A stretch of DNA of 64,000 nucleotides, taken from Methanohalophilus levihalophilus. Its GTDB lineage: Archaea; Halobacteriota; Methanosarcinia; Methanosarcinales; Methanosarcinaceae. A program made the translations under genes and the position numbers. Positions 32,363-42,849 of this stretch are shown here, one piece after another. The stretch spans positions 124,001-188,000 of the forward strand of contig NZ_JAGGLK010000003.1 of NCBI RefSeq assembly GCF_017874375.1, in the 5' to 3' direction. The first letter of the stretch is position 1. Every line of letters begins with the position of its first letter. Under the pieces are notes generated by a model, which saw nothing but the letters and a program-made list of their open reading frames with translations, was not told the origin of the DNA and searched no databases.

Positions 32363-33280
32363 TCATTTTTGGTTTTTACGCATCATTCTCATGGTTTCCC
32401 TGTGAAGTGAAACAACCAGATCGCTTAGCATACCAAAAATCAGCATCTGAATTCCCGAAATAATCAACAGTGCTGTCAGGATTGTCATGGGAATACGTGT
32501 GACACCTTGCAGCCATTCACTTATGACAAAAATGCCTGTTATTGTTCCAGCAACTACAAATCCGCCGCCTATGGCTCCAAAATAGAACATTGGATTATGT
32601 AGTTTTGCCAGCTTGTAGATGGTAGTGCCAATTTTAAATCCGTCTGTTAAGGGATTGAGCTTTGTAGCTCCGCTTGAATGCCGGGTAATGTAGGTAATGG
32701 GGACCACTTCAATCCTGTGCTCCTTCCTTACACTATCAACGGCAATTTCCGTTTCAATCTCAAAGCCGGTTTCATTAAGGTGGAAATCCTTTATTGCCCT
32801 CTTTGTAAATCCCCTGTAACCTGATAAAATATCTTCAAGCCAGATCCCGTATGCCAGGCCAAAAAGCTTGTTAAGCATCTGGTTTCCCAGGAGATTTAGT
32901 TTTGTGAAAGCACCTTTTTCATAATTAGCAAACCGATTTCCAATTACCTGGTCTGCTTTGCCTTCAACAAGTGGTTCAATCATCGTATAAATATCACTTG
33001 CAAGATATGTCCTGTCCCCATCAGTCATCACTACGTAGGGGCTGTCAATCATCTCGAAAGCCTGCTGAACAGCCTGACCTTTTCCCTTTGCATGCTGCAC
33101 TTCGACACGCGCACCCTCGGCTTCTGCCAATTCACGGGTTTTGTCGGAACTATTACCATCAATGACAAAAATATTGTGGAACCCTTCTTCATGAAAGTCC
33201 CGGATAAGTTGCTGGATAGTTGCTTCCTCATTCAGGGTTGGAATGAGGATGCAAACACTATCCTTATCAAAATCAATCAT
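32363..33280 (-). CDS. aglJ: GT2 dolichol-phosphate glycosyltransferase, AglJ-like
   Basis: A 305-residue membrane-associated GT2 enzyme that adds the first sugar to dolichol phosphate for S-layer N-glycans. The N-terminal GT-A domain has CILIPTLNEE, FVIDGNSSDKT and the DxD-like VMTDGDRTY. Two C-terminal membrane helices (about 230-260 and 265-295) match the AglJ group. It ends the minus-strand run from Mre11, 4 bp behind the TBP gene. Confidence 0.88.
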   Translation of the reverse strand: MIDFDKDSVCILIPTLNEEATIQQLIRDFHEEGFHNIFVIDGNSSDKTRELAEAEGARVEVQHAKGKGQAVQQAFEMIDSPYVVMTDGDRTYLASDIYTMIEPLVEGKADQVIGNRFANYEKGAFTKLNLLGNQMLNKLFGLAYGIWLEDILSGYRGFTKRAIKDFHLNETGFEIETEIAVDSVRKEHRIEVVPITYITRHSSGATKLNPLTDGFKIGTTIYKLAKLHNPMFYFGAIGGGFVVAGTITGIFVISEWLQGVTRIPMTILTALLIISGIQMLIFGMLSDLVVSLHRETMRMMRKNQK

Positions 33281-33284
33281 TTAA

Positions 33285-33836
33285 TTACAACAATCCCATA
33301 TTTTCAAGCTGCTGCCTGACGACCTCAACACCCTGCTCACAGTTCTCAGGTGATTTTCCGCCGGTGACAACAAGCTTCCCTGAACTGAAAATAAGGACAA
33401 CAACTTTTGGTTCGTCAATCCTGTAAACAAGTCCCGGGAATTGTTCTGGCTCATACTCAATGTTTTCAAGACCAAGGCCAATAGCGATTGCATTAAGGTT
33501 CAACACGGCTTTCAGGTCTGCTGATGCAACAATATTCTGCACTGTAATTTCAGGGTTCTTGATTGTCTCAATTCCAATTCCATTGAGTTTCTTTGCCATG
33601 TCTGCAATTACAGTGTGTACGTCATCAACGTTTTTTGCACCGGTGCATACTACTTTACCTGAAGTGAAAACAAGGAATGCAGCCTTTGGATCAGACACAC
33701 GGTAAACAAGTCCGGGGAACTTCTGTTTATTGTATTCCGCACCTTCAAACTCTGCTTCGATTTTAGTAAGATCAAATTCTTCGGCAAGTTTTGTGGAAGC
33801 CACCACATTTTCGATTTTAATGTTATAATCAGCCAT
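33285..33836 (-). CDS. tbp: TATA-box-binding protein
   Basis: The general transcription factor that binds archaeal TATA boxes. It has 183 residues: two direct repeats (about 1-90 and 91-178) each carrying FPGLVYR and the [13 protein letters not shown] / [13 protein letters not shown] blocks. No acidic tail is present. The gene has its own TATA-like elements in the 77-bp gap behind ScpB. Confidence 0.98.
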   Translation of the reverse strand: MADYNIKIENVVASTKLAEEFDLTKIEAEFEGAEYNKQKFPGLVYRVSDPKAAFLVFTSGKVVCTGAKNVDDVHTVIADMAKKLNGIGIETIKNPEITVQNIVASADLKAVLNLNAIAIGLGLENIEYEPEQFPGLVYRIDEPKVVVLIFSSGKLVVTGGKSPENCEQGVEVVRQQLENMGLL

Positions 33837-33879
33837 GATTTCTATTCCTTGTATTTAAAAAATATAAGTATTGATGTAG

Positions 33880-33908
33880 CTTATATAAGCACCCTTTTCA
33901 TTTATAAA
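33880..33908 (-). promoter_or_regulatory. promoter of the TBP gene
   Basis: CTTATATAAG (33880-33889) and TTTATAAA (33901-33908) are TATA-box candidates 44-72 bases before the ATG on the minus strand. The first gives a transcription start near 33855. Confidence 0.5.
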
Positions 33909-33913
33909 CCTAT

Positions 33914-35032
33914 TTAAATGCTTTTACCTTCAGCCTTTACATTTTTGAGCCCATTTATTATGGTTTCGTATTTTTTAGATACTCTTTCCACTATATTTCC
34001 ATCTATGGATTTGTGGGTTGGGATAAGCAAAGCAGCATCAGAATCGATCTCTGTGCTATCGCTTGTGGTGCCGTAATCAGGTGCTATTTTCACTCCTTCA
34101 GGAGAGATGCCTATATGGAGATCATTAAGAATCCTCGAAACCATTTCCGTTGCAGGATAGGCTTTGAGTTCAATTGTCATGGCCTTTGATACATATTCTT
34201 CCCGAAGTTCCTTTACACGGGAAATATTTTGTTCCGTAATTTCAGGGTCACCTGATTCCTTCAGGATTTCCATAATTCCAATAATATCATCAAATGTCGT
34301 GGAGCCAGCTTCAATAATTTCCCCTGCATAATTGGTGGAAACCTTTTCAGTGTAACCCTTTGAAATAATTAGCTTGAAAACAGTGTCCAGAGTGTCCAGA
34401 TCTTCTTCGGTGGGGCTGTAAGCATTTACAACCTTGAAATCCTTTATTCCACACAATTCCGCCAGGGATTCGTACATAGGGGTAAATCCGATATACCTGC
34501 GCCCAAGCCAGCGATCCAGTCCTTCTTTGCCACTTTGCTCTCTGGAAAGTTCCATGATCTTCTTTCTGATAGCTTCAGGATTGTTTTCTTCCAGATTGAA
34601 GTAATCGGCAAAAAGAAGTGTTGTGGTCAGTATCTTTGAACGCCCTTGTGGTTCTGCTTCCACCAATCCCCTTCCAATCAGTTCCTTGATGTGATCGTAG
34701 GCTGTATTTCCTCTCAGATCAACAATGTCGGATTGTATGACCGGCTGGTGATAGGCAATCATTGAAAGAGTTCGCAAGAGGGGCGCAGTCATTTCCTTTG
34801 GAGCAAAGGGACGTACTTTATCCGAATACTGAGGCTTGACCTGCATCACATAACGCTTGCCAAGATCGATTATTTCAAGGCCTGCATCCCGGGTTTCATA
34901 ATCGAGAATAAGTTCCTCTACGATTGTGAGTGTTGTTTTTTGCTTTTTACCTACAAGTTTTGCCAGTTTGTCCAGTTCTACTGCTTCCCCTGCTGCAAAA
35001 AGCGCTGCTTCGATAGCGTTCTTTTCACTCAT
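33914..35032 (-). CDS. scpB: ScpB-like condensin subunit with long C-terminal extension
   Basis: The winged-helix (kite) partner of ScpA and SMC. The N-terminal half (about residues 1-190) is canonical, with AALFAAGEAVELDKLA, LSMIAYHQPVIQSDI and IGRGLVEAEPQGRSKILTTT. A C-terminal half of about 180 residues, not present in bacterial ScpB (usually near 200 residues), contains predicted helices and charged segments but no domain I recognise. It overlaps scpA by 8 bp. Confidence 0.88.
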   Translation of the reverse strand: MSEKNAIEAALFAAGEAVELDKLAKLVGKKQKTTLTIVEELILDYETRDAGLEIIDLGKRYVMQVKPQYSDKVRPFAPKEMTAPLLRTLSMIAYHQPVIQSDIVDLRGNTAYDHIKELIGRGLVEAEPQGRSKILTTTLLFADYFNLEENNPEAIRKKIMELSREQSGKEGLDRWLGRRYIGFTPMYESLAELCGIKDFKVVNAYSPTEEDLDTLDTVFKLIISKGYTEKVSTNYAGEIIEAGSTTFDDIIGIMEILKESGDPEITEQNISRVKELREEYVSKAMTIELKAYPATEMVSRILNDLHIGISPEGVKIAPDYGTTSDSTEIDSDAALLIPTHKSIDGNIVERVSKKYETIINGLKNVKAEGKSI

Positions 35033-35858
35033 TTACCTCGTTCACTCCTTCAGTAAGCGCGCTCATCCCATTTCGCGGATATATGTATAGTTCGCCGAAC
35101 AGCTCTTTCTGGCAAAGGCATACTCCTTTATCGGCAGCCAGGAAAAGGAGGGATAAATATGTCATAATTCGCTCGGATCTCTCGGGAAGTTGCTCGGTAA
35201 CTTCGGAAAACGTAATGCATTCCTTTCCCTGGAGCATTTCCTCAATCATCTCTTGAAGACTCTCCGATCTTCCTTTTATGTCTTCCTCGTGTGCAATTTC
35301 AAGAACATCGTCGGTTGAAGGGATCTCCGCCTGTCGTTCGGCATTTTTTCTCCTTCTTTCCGTCCTTTTTGTTTCAACCCTCTCAGCTTTCTTGAGTTCG
35401 TTAATCAATTCCTGCAAGGTTACAGGACGGGTGGCGCTTCTGCGAACAGGCAGGCTCGGTACGGGATAATCATCAACATCCTGAAAATCAAGGTCATCGT
35501 CAAGAGGCTCTTCAAGTTCATCTTCTTCCTCCTGTACGATTCCGGTTGATTTCATTCTCAGGAGAATAGCAGCATAGAGTAGTGTTCTTCCTGAAATTCT
35601 CAGGTCCATCATTTTCATTTCTTCGATTTTTTCGAGGAATTTGTCAGTAACCTGAACGATATCGATGTCCCAGGGATTAATGCTTCCGCCTTTTGCAAAA
35701 TTAACCAGGATTTCCACAGGCTCACAGAGAATGTCTTCGGGAATTTCGATATCTTCTTCTGCAACCCCAAGACTCCTCAAGGTCTCTATAAATTCAGGAT
35801 TAACGGCATTTCCATTCTCGATTACGAGATGGGCGGATTCTTCCTGTCCTTCCATCAC
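35025..35858 (-). CDS. scpA: ScpA kleisin subunit
   Basis: The kleisin that bridges the SMC heads. It has 277 residues. The N-terminal domain shows VEILVNFAKGGSINPWDIDIV and LRISGRTLLYAAILLRMKS, which contact the SMC neck. A charged middle is followed by a C-terminal winged helix (about 200-265, FLAADKGVCLCQKELFGELYI) for the SMC cap. The start overlaps the smc stop by 4 bp, and scpB overlaps its end. Confidence 0.93.
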   Translation of the reverse strand: MMEGQEESAHLVIENGNAVNPEFIETLRSLGVAEEDIEIPEDILCEPVEILVNFAKGGSINPWDIDIVQVTDKFLEKIEEMKMMDLRISGRTLLYAAILLRMKSTGIVQEEEDELEEPLDDDLDFQDVDDYPVPSLPVRRSATRPVTLQELINELKKAERVETKRTERRRKNAERQAEIPSTDDVLEIAHEEDIKGRSESLQEMIEEMLQGKECITFSEVTEQLPERSERIMTYLSLLFLAADKGVCLCQKELFGELYIYPRNGMSALTEGVNEVNE

Positions 35859-38800
35859 CTGATTTTCACACCTGTGATGCTGGTAATGTTCTTCTGCTGC
35901 ATTGTAACACCGATGGTGCGTGCAGCACTTTCAATCATTGGTTTCCTCAGGGATACTACAATAAACTGTGCGTTATCTGCGGATTTTCGGATGCGTTGTG
36001 CGACCCTGTCAGCATTGTAACCGTCAAGGAACATATCAATTTCATCAAATGCGTAGAATGGAGCCGGGCGGAATTGCTGGATTGCAAAAATAAATGCAAG
36101 TGCAGTTAGACTCTTTTCACCACCTGACATGGCTTCAAGACGCTGCAGTGTTTTTTCTTTTGGTGAAGCTTTGAGGGTCATACCTCCGGAGAACGGCTCT
36201 TCCGGATCATCAAGTACAAGCTCTCCTTCACCATCTGAGAGTTCATGGAAGATGTCCTTGAATGCTTCATTGATACCATTATAGGATTCCATGAATGTGT
36301 CTTTCTTGAGTTGCTCATACTGATCAATACGCTCAAGAATCTGCTCCCTTTCATTGAACAGGATAGCACGGCGACTCTTCAAATCCACAAGCCTGCCTTC
36401 GACGTCTTCGTATTCGTCGATAGCTCGCATGTTGACAGGTTCCATGGCCTCCATTGCTTTTTCAATGGAAGCAATACGTGTGCGCACTGTTTCATATCCC
36501 GGAACCTCGTCGGTTTCTTCAATACCGCGTCTTTCAAGCTCGGTTTTGAGTTCTTCTGCCTGTTCATCGAGTGCCTTGCGGGTGGCTTCAAGAGCTTCCA
36601 GTTGAGTAAGAGCTTTCTCATGCCTTTCGCGGGCATTTTCGAAATCTTTCCTGAACAGTTCGTATTGTGATTCCTTATCACTGCGTTCCTGTTGCAATTG
36701 CCTGAGCTCTCCTTCAAGCTCCTGCTCACGGTTGCTTTTCTCTTCAAGTAGTTTTTCGAAATCTGTAATCTGGTTCTTAAGTTCAGCAATACGTCCCTGG
36801 CTCTCTTTCTTCTTGCTGTCAAGCTCTTCAATGTCCTGACGATGCTGCTGAATACCCTTGTCCGCATATTCCCTATCTAGATTCAGAGCGTTGATCTGCC
36901 CTTCAATATCCCTTATCCTGCCGTCAAGCCTGCGCATTTCTTCATCCATTTCCTCTGCCTGGCGGTTAAGTTCTGGAATTTCGGACCCTTCCAGTTCTTC
37001 TTCCAGACCACGAATGCGGCCGGAAATGTCTTTCTCAAGAGTTTCCTTCTCTGCCTTTTCAGAGACGACAGTTTCCATCTCTTCCTTGAGCTCTTTTCTG
37101 CTGGCTTCTATTTCTTTCAGGTCTTCATCACGGCCTGCAATAAGCTGACTGAGTCTTTCACCACGACTTGCTATTTCCTCAAGTTCCATCTGTTTTCTGG
37201 AAATATCCTTCTCAAACTGCTGCATGTCCCTGTTTATGGAAGAAATATGTCCCTCAACAGAATCCAGTTTGCGAATCATTGATTCCCTTCTGGATTCAAG
37301 CTCCGTGAGTTCCTCTGCAAGTTTGGTAAGTTTTCCCTTCTCAGATGCGGCAAATGATAATCCTGATTTTTTCTGGGAACCGCCTGTCATGGCACCACTT
37401 TTTTCGACTAGTTCTCCTTCGAGGGTAACCATTCGAAGACCGCCCATGAGCTTGCGAGCGTTCTCAAGGGTATCCACTACAAGGGTATCCCTGAATACGT
37501 ACCAGAAAGCACCTGCGAATTTGGATTCAAAATTAATGAGATCAATTGCATAGCCTACAACTCCCTTCCTATCAGACATATTCTTGTAAGGCCGTCCTTC
37601 TTCCAGCTTATTCATCGGGAGGAATGTAGCTCTTCCCGCACGTCTTCTTTTCAGGAAATCAATTGCTCGGGAGGCGTCCTCGTCGCTGTCAACAACAACA
37701 GCCTGCATTCTCCCGCCTGCCGCAATTTCAAGTGCAGTGGAATACTTCTGGTCCGCCCTGCCAAGTTGTGCGATAGTTCCGTGTATACCGGGTAAACCGT
37801 GATGTTTTTTCTCCTGCAGAACGGCTTCAACCGCCCTTGAATATCCGCTAGAATCCTCTGCGGCACGAACCCGGGCTTCAAGCATAGCATAAGAGTGCTG
37901 TTTGTTGCGAACTTCTTCAACGAGTTCGGACATCACCTGTTTTACCTGGTGACGGTTGCTTTCCAGATCATCAATATCTTTGGTGAGGGCTTCAACCTGC
38001 TCGTTGAGCTTATCAATGTCATATTGGACGGATTTTGTATCGCTTTCTGCTGATTCCGCCTTTTGCTTTGCTTCTTCGATCTCTTTCTGGATATCCATGG
38101 CGTCTGCAGACTTTCTCCTCAGGGCATCAAGAATGCGATCTTCCTGTCGCATTAGTTCGTTTTTATCGCTTTTCGTCTTCTCAAGCTCATCCCTTAGAGA
38201 CGTAAGCTGATCCCTTGTCTGGGCAAATTTCTCATCAACGTCAGCAATCCTGCTTTGCAGGATCATCCTTTGGGTTTTTTTGTCGGAACTTTCCGCTTCC
38301 ACAACTTCTTTCTGAGCGTTACGCTCCTCTATTTCAGAGTCAAGAGCTGTAATTTTCCCTTTTGCTTCATCAATCTCGACAAAAGTCCTGCGCCTTCTGC
38401 TTTCGATCTCCTCAATCTCTTTTTCGGAAAGCTCGATGCGATCATTGCATCTTCCAATATCCCCGCGTATACCTTCGATTTCCTTGCGGATCAATATCTG
38501 CTCGTCTTCACCCTTTTTCTGGATATTGGCATTGAGTTCCTTGAGCTCTTTTTCGATGGAGTCCAGTTTCTCTTTCCTGTTCTCAAGTTCCTGCTCCAGC
38601 CCTTCTATTTTCTCGCTTTTTTCAGAGAATTCCTCTTCCACGCGACTAAGCTCGGTTTTGGCATCCTTGAGTTTTGCGAGGAGAACAAATCCCTCATACT
38701 TCATTTTCTCTTCTTTGAGGGTGCGGTATTTGACAGCCTGATCGCGTTCGCCTTTGAGTTTGTTAAGCTGGGTTTCAACCTCATCAATAAGGATGTCCGC

Positions 38801-39376
38801 ACGTTCAACTCTCTCACGGACGATTTCCAGCTCATTAAGGGCCCTGTCCTTCTTGCTGTCAAATTCAGAAACACCTGCAATCTCATCAATAATCTTGCGG
38901 CGTTCTGTAGGTGTCATTGTAATGATACGGGTGACATCTCCCTGCATTACCACATTGTAGCCTTCAGGGGTCACTTTTGCTTTTGCAAGGTAATTATGGA
39001 CATCCGTTAAGCTCACGGATTTCCCGTTAAAATAAAAATAGCTGTAGTAGCCGTTTTCCGTACTTCGGACTTTTCGGGAAATTATGACTTCATCAGCATC
39101 CACAGGCAGTTCCCGATCTTCATTGTTAAAATGGATTGTAACCTGTGCATAATCGGGTTTTTTGTTTTTATCGCCGTTGTAAATTAAATCTGTTAGTTTT
39201 TCAGCTCGTAAAGTACGTGAGCTTGAAAGACCGAGAACAAAGAGCACACCGTCTATGATGTTTGATTTACCGCTCCCGTTAGGGCCGGAAATCGTTGTAA
39301 AATCGTCAAAAAAAGGAATTTTCACTTTTTTGCCGAAGGATTTGAAATTAACAAATTCTATTTCCTTAATGTACAC
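35855..39376 (-). CDS. smc: SMC chromosome condensation ATPase
   Basis: A 1173-residue SMC protein. Walker A is GPNGSGKSNIIDG near residue 35. Two long coiled coils flank a hinge around residues 510-660 (HGLPGIHGTIAQL through the GG-containing SGAMTGGSQ). The C-terminal head has the signature LEAMSGGEKSLTALAF and Walker B FYAFDEIDMFLDG. It dimerises through the hinge and loops DNA with ScpA/ScpB. All three genes overlap, so they are one translational unit. Confidence 0.98.
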   Translation of the reverse strand: MYIKEIEFVNFKSFGKKVKIPFFDDFTTISGPNGSGKSNIIDGVLFVLGLSSSRTLRAEKLTDLIYNGDKNKKPDYAQVTIHFNNEDRELPVDADEVIISRKVRSTENGYYSYFYFNGKSVSLTDVHNYLAKAKVTPEGYNVVMQGDVTRIITMTPTERRKIIDEIAGVSEFDSKKDRALNELEIVRERVERADILIDEVETQLNKLKGERDQAVKYRTLKEEKMKYEGFVLLAKLKDAKTELSRVEEEFSEKSEKIEGLEQELENRKEKLDSIEKELKELNANIQKKGEDEQILIRKEIEGIRGDIGRCNDRIELSEKEIEEIESRRRRTFVEIDEAKGKITALDSEIEERNAQKEVVEAESSDKKTQRMILQSRIADVDEKFAQTRDQLTSLRDELEKTKSDKNELMRQEDRILDALRRKSADAMDIQKEIEEAKQKAESAESDTKSVQYDIDKLNEQVEALTKDIDDLESNRHQVKQVMSELVEEVRNKQHSYAMLEARVRAAEDSSGYSRAVEAVLQEKKHHGLPGIHGTIAQLGRADQKYSTALEIAAGGRMQAVVVDSDEDASRAIDFLKRRRAGRATFLPMNKLEEGRPYKNMSDRKGVVGYAIDLINFESKFAGAFWYVFRDTLVVDTLENARKLMGGLRMVTLEGELVEKSGAMTGGSQKKSGLSFAASEKGKLTKLAEELTELESRRESMIRKLDSVEGHISSINRDMQQFEKDISRKQMELEEIASRGERLSQLIAGRDEDLKEIEASRKELKEEMETVVSEKAEKETLEKDISGRIRGLEEELEGSEIPELNRQAEEMDEEMRRLDGRIRDIEGQINALNLDREYADKGIQQHRQDIEELDSKKKESQGRIAELKNQITDFEKLLEEKSNREQELEGELRQLQQERSDKESQYELFRKDFENARERHEKALTQLEALEATRKALDEQAEELKTELERRGIEETDEVPGYETVRTRIASIEKAMEAMEPVNMRAIDEYEDVEGRLVDLKSRRAILFNEREQILERIDQYEQLKKDTFMESYNGINEAFKDIFHELSDGEGELVLDDPEEPFSGGMTLKASPKEKTLQRLEAMSGGEKSLTALAFIFAIQQFRPAPFYAFDEIDMFLDGYNADRVAQRIRKSADNAQFIVVSLRKPMIESAARTIGVTMQQKNITSITGVKIR

Positions 39377-39401
39377 GTCAATCCTCGTTAACTTGGAAGG
39401 A

Positions 39402-40115
39402 TTATTTCCTGCGGGTAGTGGTTATAACCGTGTCTTCATCTTCCCTGTTTTCAACGGTTTCGAATTCAGTTTCCTGTTTTCTTCTGATGCGGCTTTTTTC
39501 TTCGGCAACTATATACTCACAATCGTCGCCCGCTCTTTCGTTGCAAGGTCTGGATGTGGTGGTATTTTCTGGTATGATCAGTAAATCATCCTGTGCTTCA
39601 TTCACGACGCTTGATTCGCTTTTCGGAACACTTTCATTTATATCCCTTATATTAAAACTCATGGTGCGTCGTGGTTTTTCTGGCTCAGGTATTGTGGCTT
39701 CTTCAGGCTCAGGCGTGGGCGGTATTTCAGGTTCAATTCTTTCAATAACCGGAGGTTGTGGAGGTGTCCTTCTAACAAATAGATTGTCGGAGATTCCGGT
39801 GTGTGGTCTGGGTTCCACTGGAGTATTGTCTTCTCGTTCAGGAGTTTTGATTTTCTGGATCATGGATTTCTGATCAAGCAGTTCATCCATAACTCCACTA
39901 ACAGTATTGGTAAGTTCCTGAACTTTTTGTTCAAGCCTTATAAGGCGGTTGTTAATCTCCAGATCGCTTCGGAGATCATCGCGTAATTCACGAATAATAG
40001 AGTCTCTGAGTGTGGTTTTGATCTGTTCCACTTCTTCGCTCTTCTGTAAAAGCTGCTTTTCAAGCCTTTCTATTACAAAATCCCTTTGGCCCGCTTCCAA
40101 TTTTGCACCTCGCAA
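39402..40115 (-). CDS. coiled-coil protein between Rad50 and SMC
   Basis: A 237-residue protein without a known domain. Residues 5-90 form heptad-rich coiled coil (ERLEKQLLQKSEEVEQIK, NRLIRLEQKVQELTNTV). Residues 95-150 are a Pro/Glu-rich linker (PPTPEPEEATIPEPEKPRR), and the rest is charged and probably disordered, ending TTTRRK. Its place between rad50 and smc, 25 bp before smc, suggests a partner of one of the two complexes. A similar coiled-coil gene next to smc in other euryarchaea is possible but cannot be checked here. Confidence 0.7.
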   Translation of the reverse strand: MRGAKLEAGQRDFVIERLEKQLLQKSEEVEQIKTTLRDSIIRELRDDLRSDLEINNRLIRLEQKVQELTNTVSGVMDELLDQKSMIQKIKTPEREDNTPVEPRPHTGISDNLFVRRTPPQPPVIERIEPEIPPTPEPEEATIPEPEKPRRTMSFNIRDINESVPKSESSVVNEAQDDLLIIPENTTTSRPCNERAGDDCEYIVAEEKSRIRRKQETEFETVENREDEDTVITTTRRK

Positions 40116-40179
40116 ACCTGTCTTTCCCTCTTTGTTTTATTTAAAAGGCAATTCTATATAACTTATTGCTTTTCGTTCG

Positions 40180-42849
40180 TTACCGGGAACTAATTGTGGA
40201 AATATTCGTTGTTGGATCTTTTTCAACCTCAAACACATTGTCTGCCGAATCAATAAGCGTTTCGTCGTGTGATACAATAATAATCTGTCCGGCTCCGGTT
40301 TCCCGCATTAGGTCAATAAGTTTGATAAGCTGGTGAACATGTCCTCGATCAAGGAATACAGTTGGTTCATCCAGTATCAACGGAGGCATCTCATTATTGT
40401 AGGCGCCGCCATCCAGTCCCCTTGAAAGCAGACGGTAAATTGCACACCGCAACACCAGATTAAATATTGCCCGCTCTCCTCCGCTAAGGAGTTTTGGTTC
40501 CAGAGGTGTTCCGTCTTTCTCGTAAACCGTAAGCTCGTAATCACTGTCCAGTTGTATTCTGGAATATGCATTGTTGGTATACATGAAAGAGAAGATTTCA
40601 TTGAGCAACCTGTCAAGAGCTTCGATATTGCGTGCACGTAAATCTGCCCTCAGTCTCAGGTACATCTCTTCAAGTTCTTCCGCTTCTTTGTAAACGCCAT
40701 CAAGATATGTTTTCTTATTGAGGAACAGCTTTAATCGATCTTTGAGTTCTTTCTGTCTCTCAATTGCACTCTCAACCTGCCCCATCTCCACCAATGCTTC
40801 ATCCTTCTGGCTGCGAGTCCTGTCTATTTCCCCTGACAGGCCGGTGTAAGCCATTTCCAGTTTTTTGTGATTCTTCCGCAACTGGATCGGGTCATTTTCC
40901 CCCATATTTCTCTTAATTTCATCCACATGTTTTTTCTGGGACAGGATCTGCTTCTCAATAAGATCGGCTTTTTCCTGCAACTCTTTTTCCTTTTCATGCA
41001 GGTGTTTTGTCTCGGCTTTCATTTCCCTGTACTCAAGCATGTTCCGGGAAAGCCTTTTCATCTGGTTCAATTTTCCTTCAAGCAGCTTATGCTGTAATTC
41101 TGCTTTCTCTTTTTCAGCATTCAGGTTTTCCAGTTGTATTCCAAAACTGGAAATGTCCTGACTGGATTTTTCCAATTGTTCCTGTAGCTGTTCTCTTATC
41201 TTTGTTTCTTCTTCAATTTGAAAATAGTAGTCTGCAATGGTACTTCTCGAAGTGGTGAGTTGGTTCTCAGCAAGCTGAATCTGATGCTCTAGTCCTGTTA
41301 TTTTGTCCCGGTACTTTTTTGCCAGATTCACCAGTTCCACTTTGGCAAGAATCTCCTTTTCCTCAGCTTCCACTTCACCAAACTGCTTCTTTAGTCCATC
41401 AAGCTCTTTTTCTTCGGTTTCAGTGCTTTCGTTAATAGGAGATCCGTGCATGTCCTGTCCGCAGGTGGGACAAAAACCCTTGTCAATAAGCGCATAGTTC
41501 TTGGCAATCTGCTCCGATAATCTGGTGATGTTTGTCTCCAATTCCACACGCTTGCCGTGGAATTGGTGCCTTCGGTTTACTATCAGGTCATCAATCTCAT
41601 CAAGATTTTCCGATTTTTTCCGGTCAAAACCGATTTCGTCAAGTTGCCGGTAGATGCTGTCAATTTCTTTTTGCAGCTCTGAAATTCGCATTTCTGAACT
41701 TGAAGAGGCATTCTCCTTTTCGCGAATTTGCTCCTGTAATCGGGATATTTTTGCAGTGATATCAGTCTGGCGTTTTTGCAGATTATCAACTTGCTGCTTA
41801 GCATTTTGCTGGCTTTGAAGGGTAGTTTTTTCATCTGTTTTGATGTTTTCAATGGAAGTATAGGCTTTTCTCTCCTCATCCCTTGCATTTTCCAGCAACA
41901 CATCAATGTCCGAGTCAGTTTCAATTTCGATTTCTCTTTGGAGCATTCCGATCTCTTCACTAAGATCGTGGCAGGATTTTTCCAATTCGAGAATTCTGCT
42001 GCGGGAATCACTTCCTGACTTCAATACAGTGCTTTTCTGCCCCTGAAGTTCCTTAATTTCACCCATCAACTTGTTTTTCTGCTTTTCCATTTCAGTATAG
42101 GTTTCAATTTGTTTCAGGATGAGGTCAATTGCACTTTTTGCACGTTCCCTTTTGTCACGCATATCGTTTAACTCGAGGTCAAACTTGCCGATCTTTTCTT
42201 TAAGCGTATTTAGCTGTTTTATGGGGGAGTGGGATTCTATTTTCTCAATCTCGTCTTTATGATCGCCAATCCTTGCTTCCACTTCGGTAATATGCCTTCG
42301 GAGCCCGGTCCGTGCTCCTTTTGCACGCTCCCTGTATTCCTCAAGCTTGCCTATCTGGAGCAGGTCATCAATCATACGTTGCCGTTCCTTTGGCTTGGCA
42401 TTGATCAGAATGTCGATTTCTCCCTGCCGGATGTAGACGCAATTCCTATAAGCTTCTTCATCCATCCGAAGCAGTGCCCGGATATTGTCATATGTGAGGT
42501 TAGCATGGTCTGCAATAAGTTCCCCATCCTTCTCCAGACTCGTTTGGGAAGTAGCTGCTTTCCCGGTCTCCGGATTATTCCTGAATTGCTGTGCAATTTC
42601 GTAGTTATGCTCCTGATGCTCAAATTCAAGGACAATAGATGCGCTATCAGATCCCTTTCTAACCATGTCGGAAAGGACAAAATTTTTCGGGATTCCCTTA
42701 CTGCCGAATAAACCAATAAAACATGCTTCAAGAAGGCTTGATTTCCCACTTCCATTGACGCCCGAAACTACCGTTACCCCGTCGTCAAAATCGAGTTCCA
42801 TCTCCTCATAGCTTCGGATATTGTTTACCTGCAGTCGCTTGATTTTCAC
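40180..42849 (-). CDS. rad50: Rad50 double-strand break repair ATPase
   Basis: An 889-residue ABC-type ATPase of the Mre11-Rad50 complex. Walker A is GVNGSGKSSLLEA near residue 34. The coiled-coil arms enclose the zinc hook CPTCGQD near residue 465. The C-terminal lobe has the signature LLSGGERAIFNLVLR and Walker B LILDEPTVFLD. It overlaps mre11 by 4 bp. It tethers and opens DNA ends for Mre11. Confidence 0.97.
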   Translation of the reverse strand: MKIKRLQVNNIRSYEEMELDFDDGVTVVSGVNGSGKSSLLEACFIGLFGSKGIPKNFVLSDMVRKGSDSASIVLEFEHQEHNYEIAQQFRNNPETGKAATSQTSLEKDGELIADHANLTYDNIRALLRMDEEAYRNCVYIRQGEIDILINAKPKERQRMIDDLLQIGKLEEYRERAKGARTGLRRHITEVEARIGDHKDEIEKIESHSPIKQLNTLKEKIGKFDLELNDMRDKRERAKSAIDLILKQIETYTEMEKQKNKLMGEIKELQGQKSTVLKSGSDSRSRILELEKSCHDLSEEIGMLQREIEIETDSDIDVLLENARDEERKAYTSIENIKTDEKTTLQSQQNAKQQVDNLQKRQTDITAKISRLQEQIREKENASSSSEMRISELQKEIDSIYRQLDEIGFDRKKSENLDEIDDLIVNRRHQFHGKRVELETNITRLSEQIAKNYALIDKGFCPTCGQDMHGSPINESTETEEKELDGLKKQFGEVEAEEKEILAKVELVNLAKKYRDKITGLEHQIQLAENQLTTSRSTIADYYFQIEEETKIREQLQEQLEKSSQDISSFGIQLENLNAEKEKAELQHKLLEGKLNQMKRLSRNMLEYREMKAETKHLHEKEKELQEKADLIEKQILSQKKHVDEIKRNMGENDPIQLRKNHKKLEMAYTGLSGEIDRTRSQKDEALVEMGQVESAIERQKELKDRLKLFLNKKTYLDGVYKEAEELEEMYLRLRADLRARNIEALDRLLNEIFSFMYTNNAYSRIQLDSDYELTVYEKDGTPLEPKLLSGGERAIFNLVLRCAIYRLLSRGLDGGAYNNEMPPLILDEPTVFLDRGHVHQLIKLIDLMRETGAGQIIIVSHDETLIDSADNVFEVEKDPTTNISTISSR

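Noticed and set aside
38255-39010. A 251-codon plus-strand frame
   Set aside because: It is a Phe/Leu-rich shadow of the SMC coiled coil, which produces long antisense frames.
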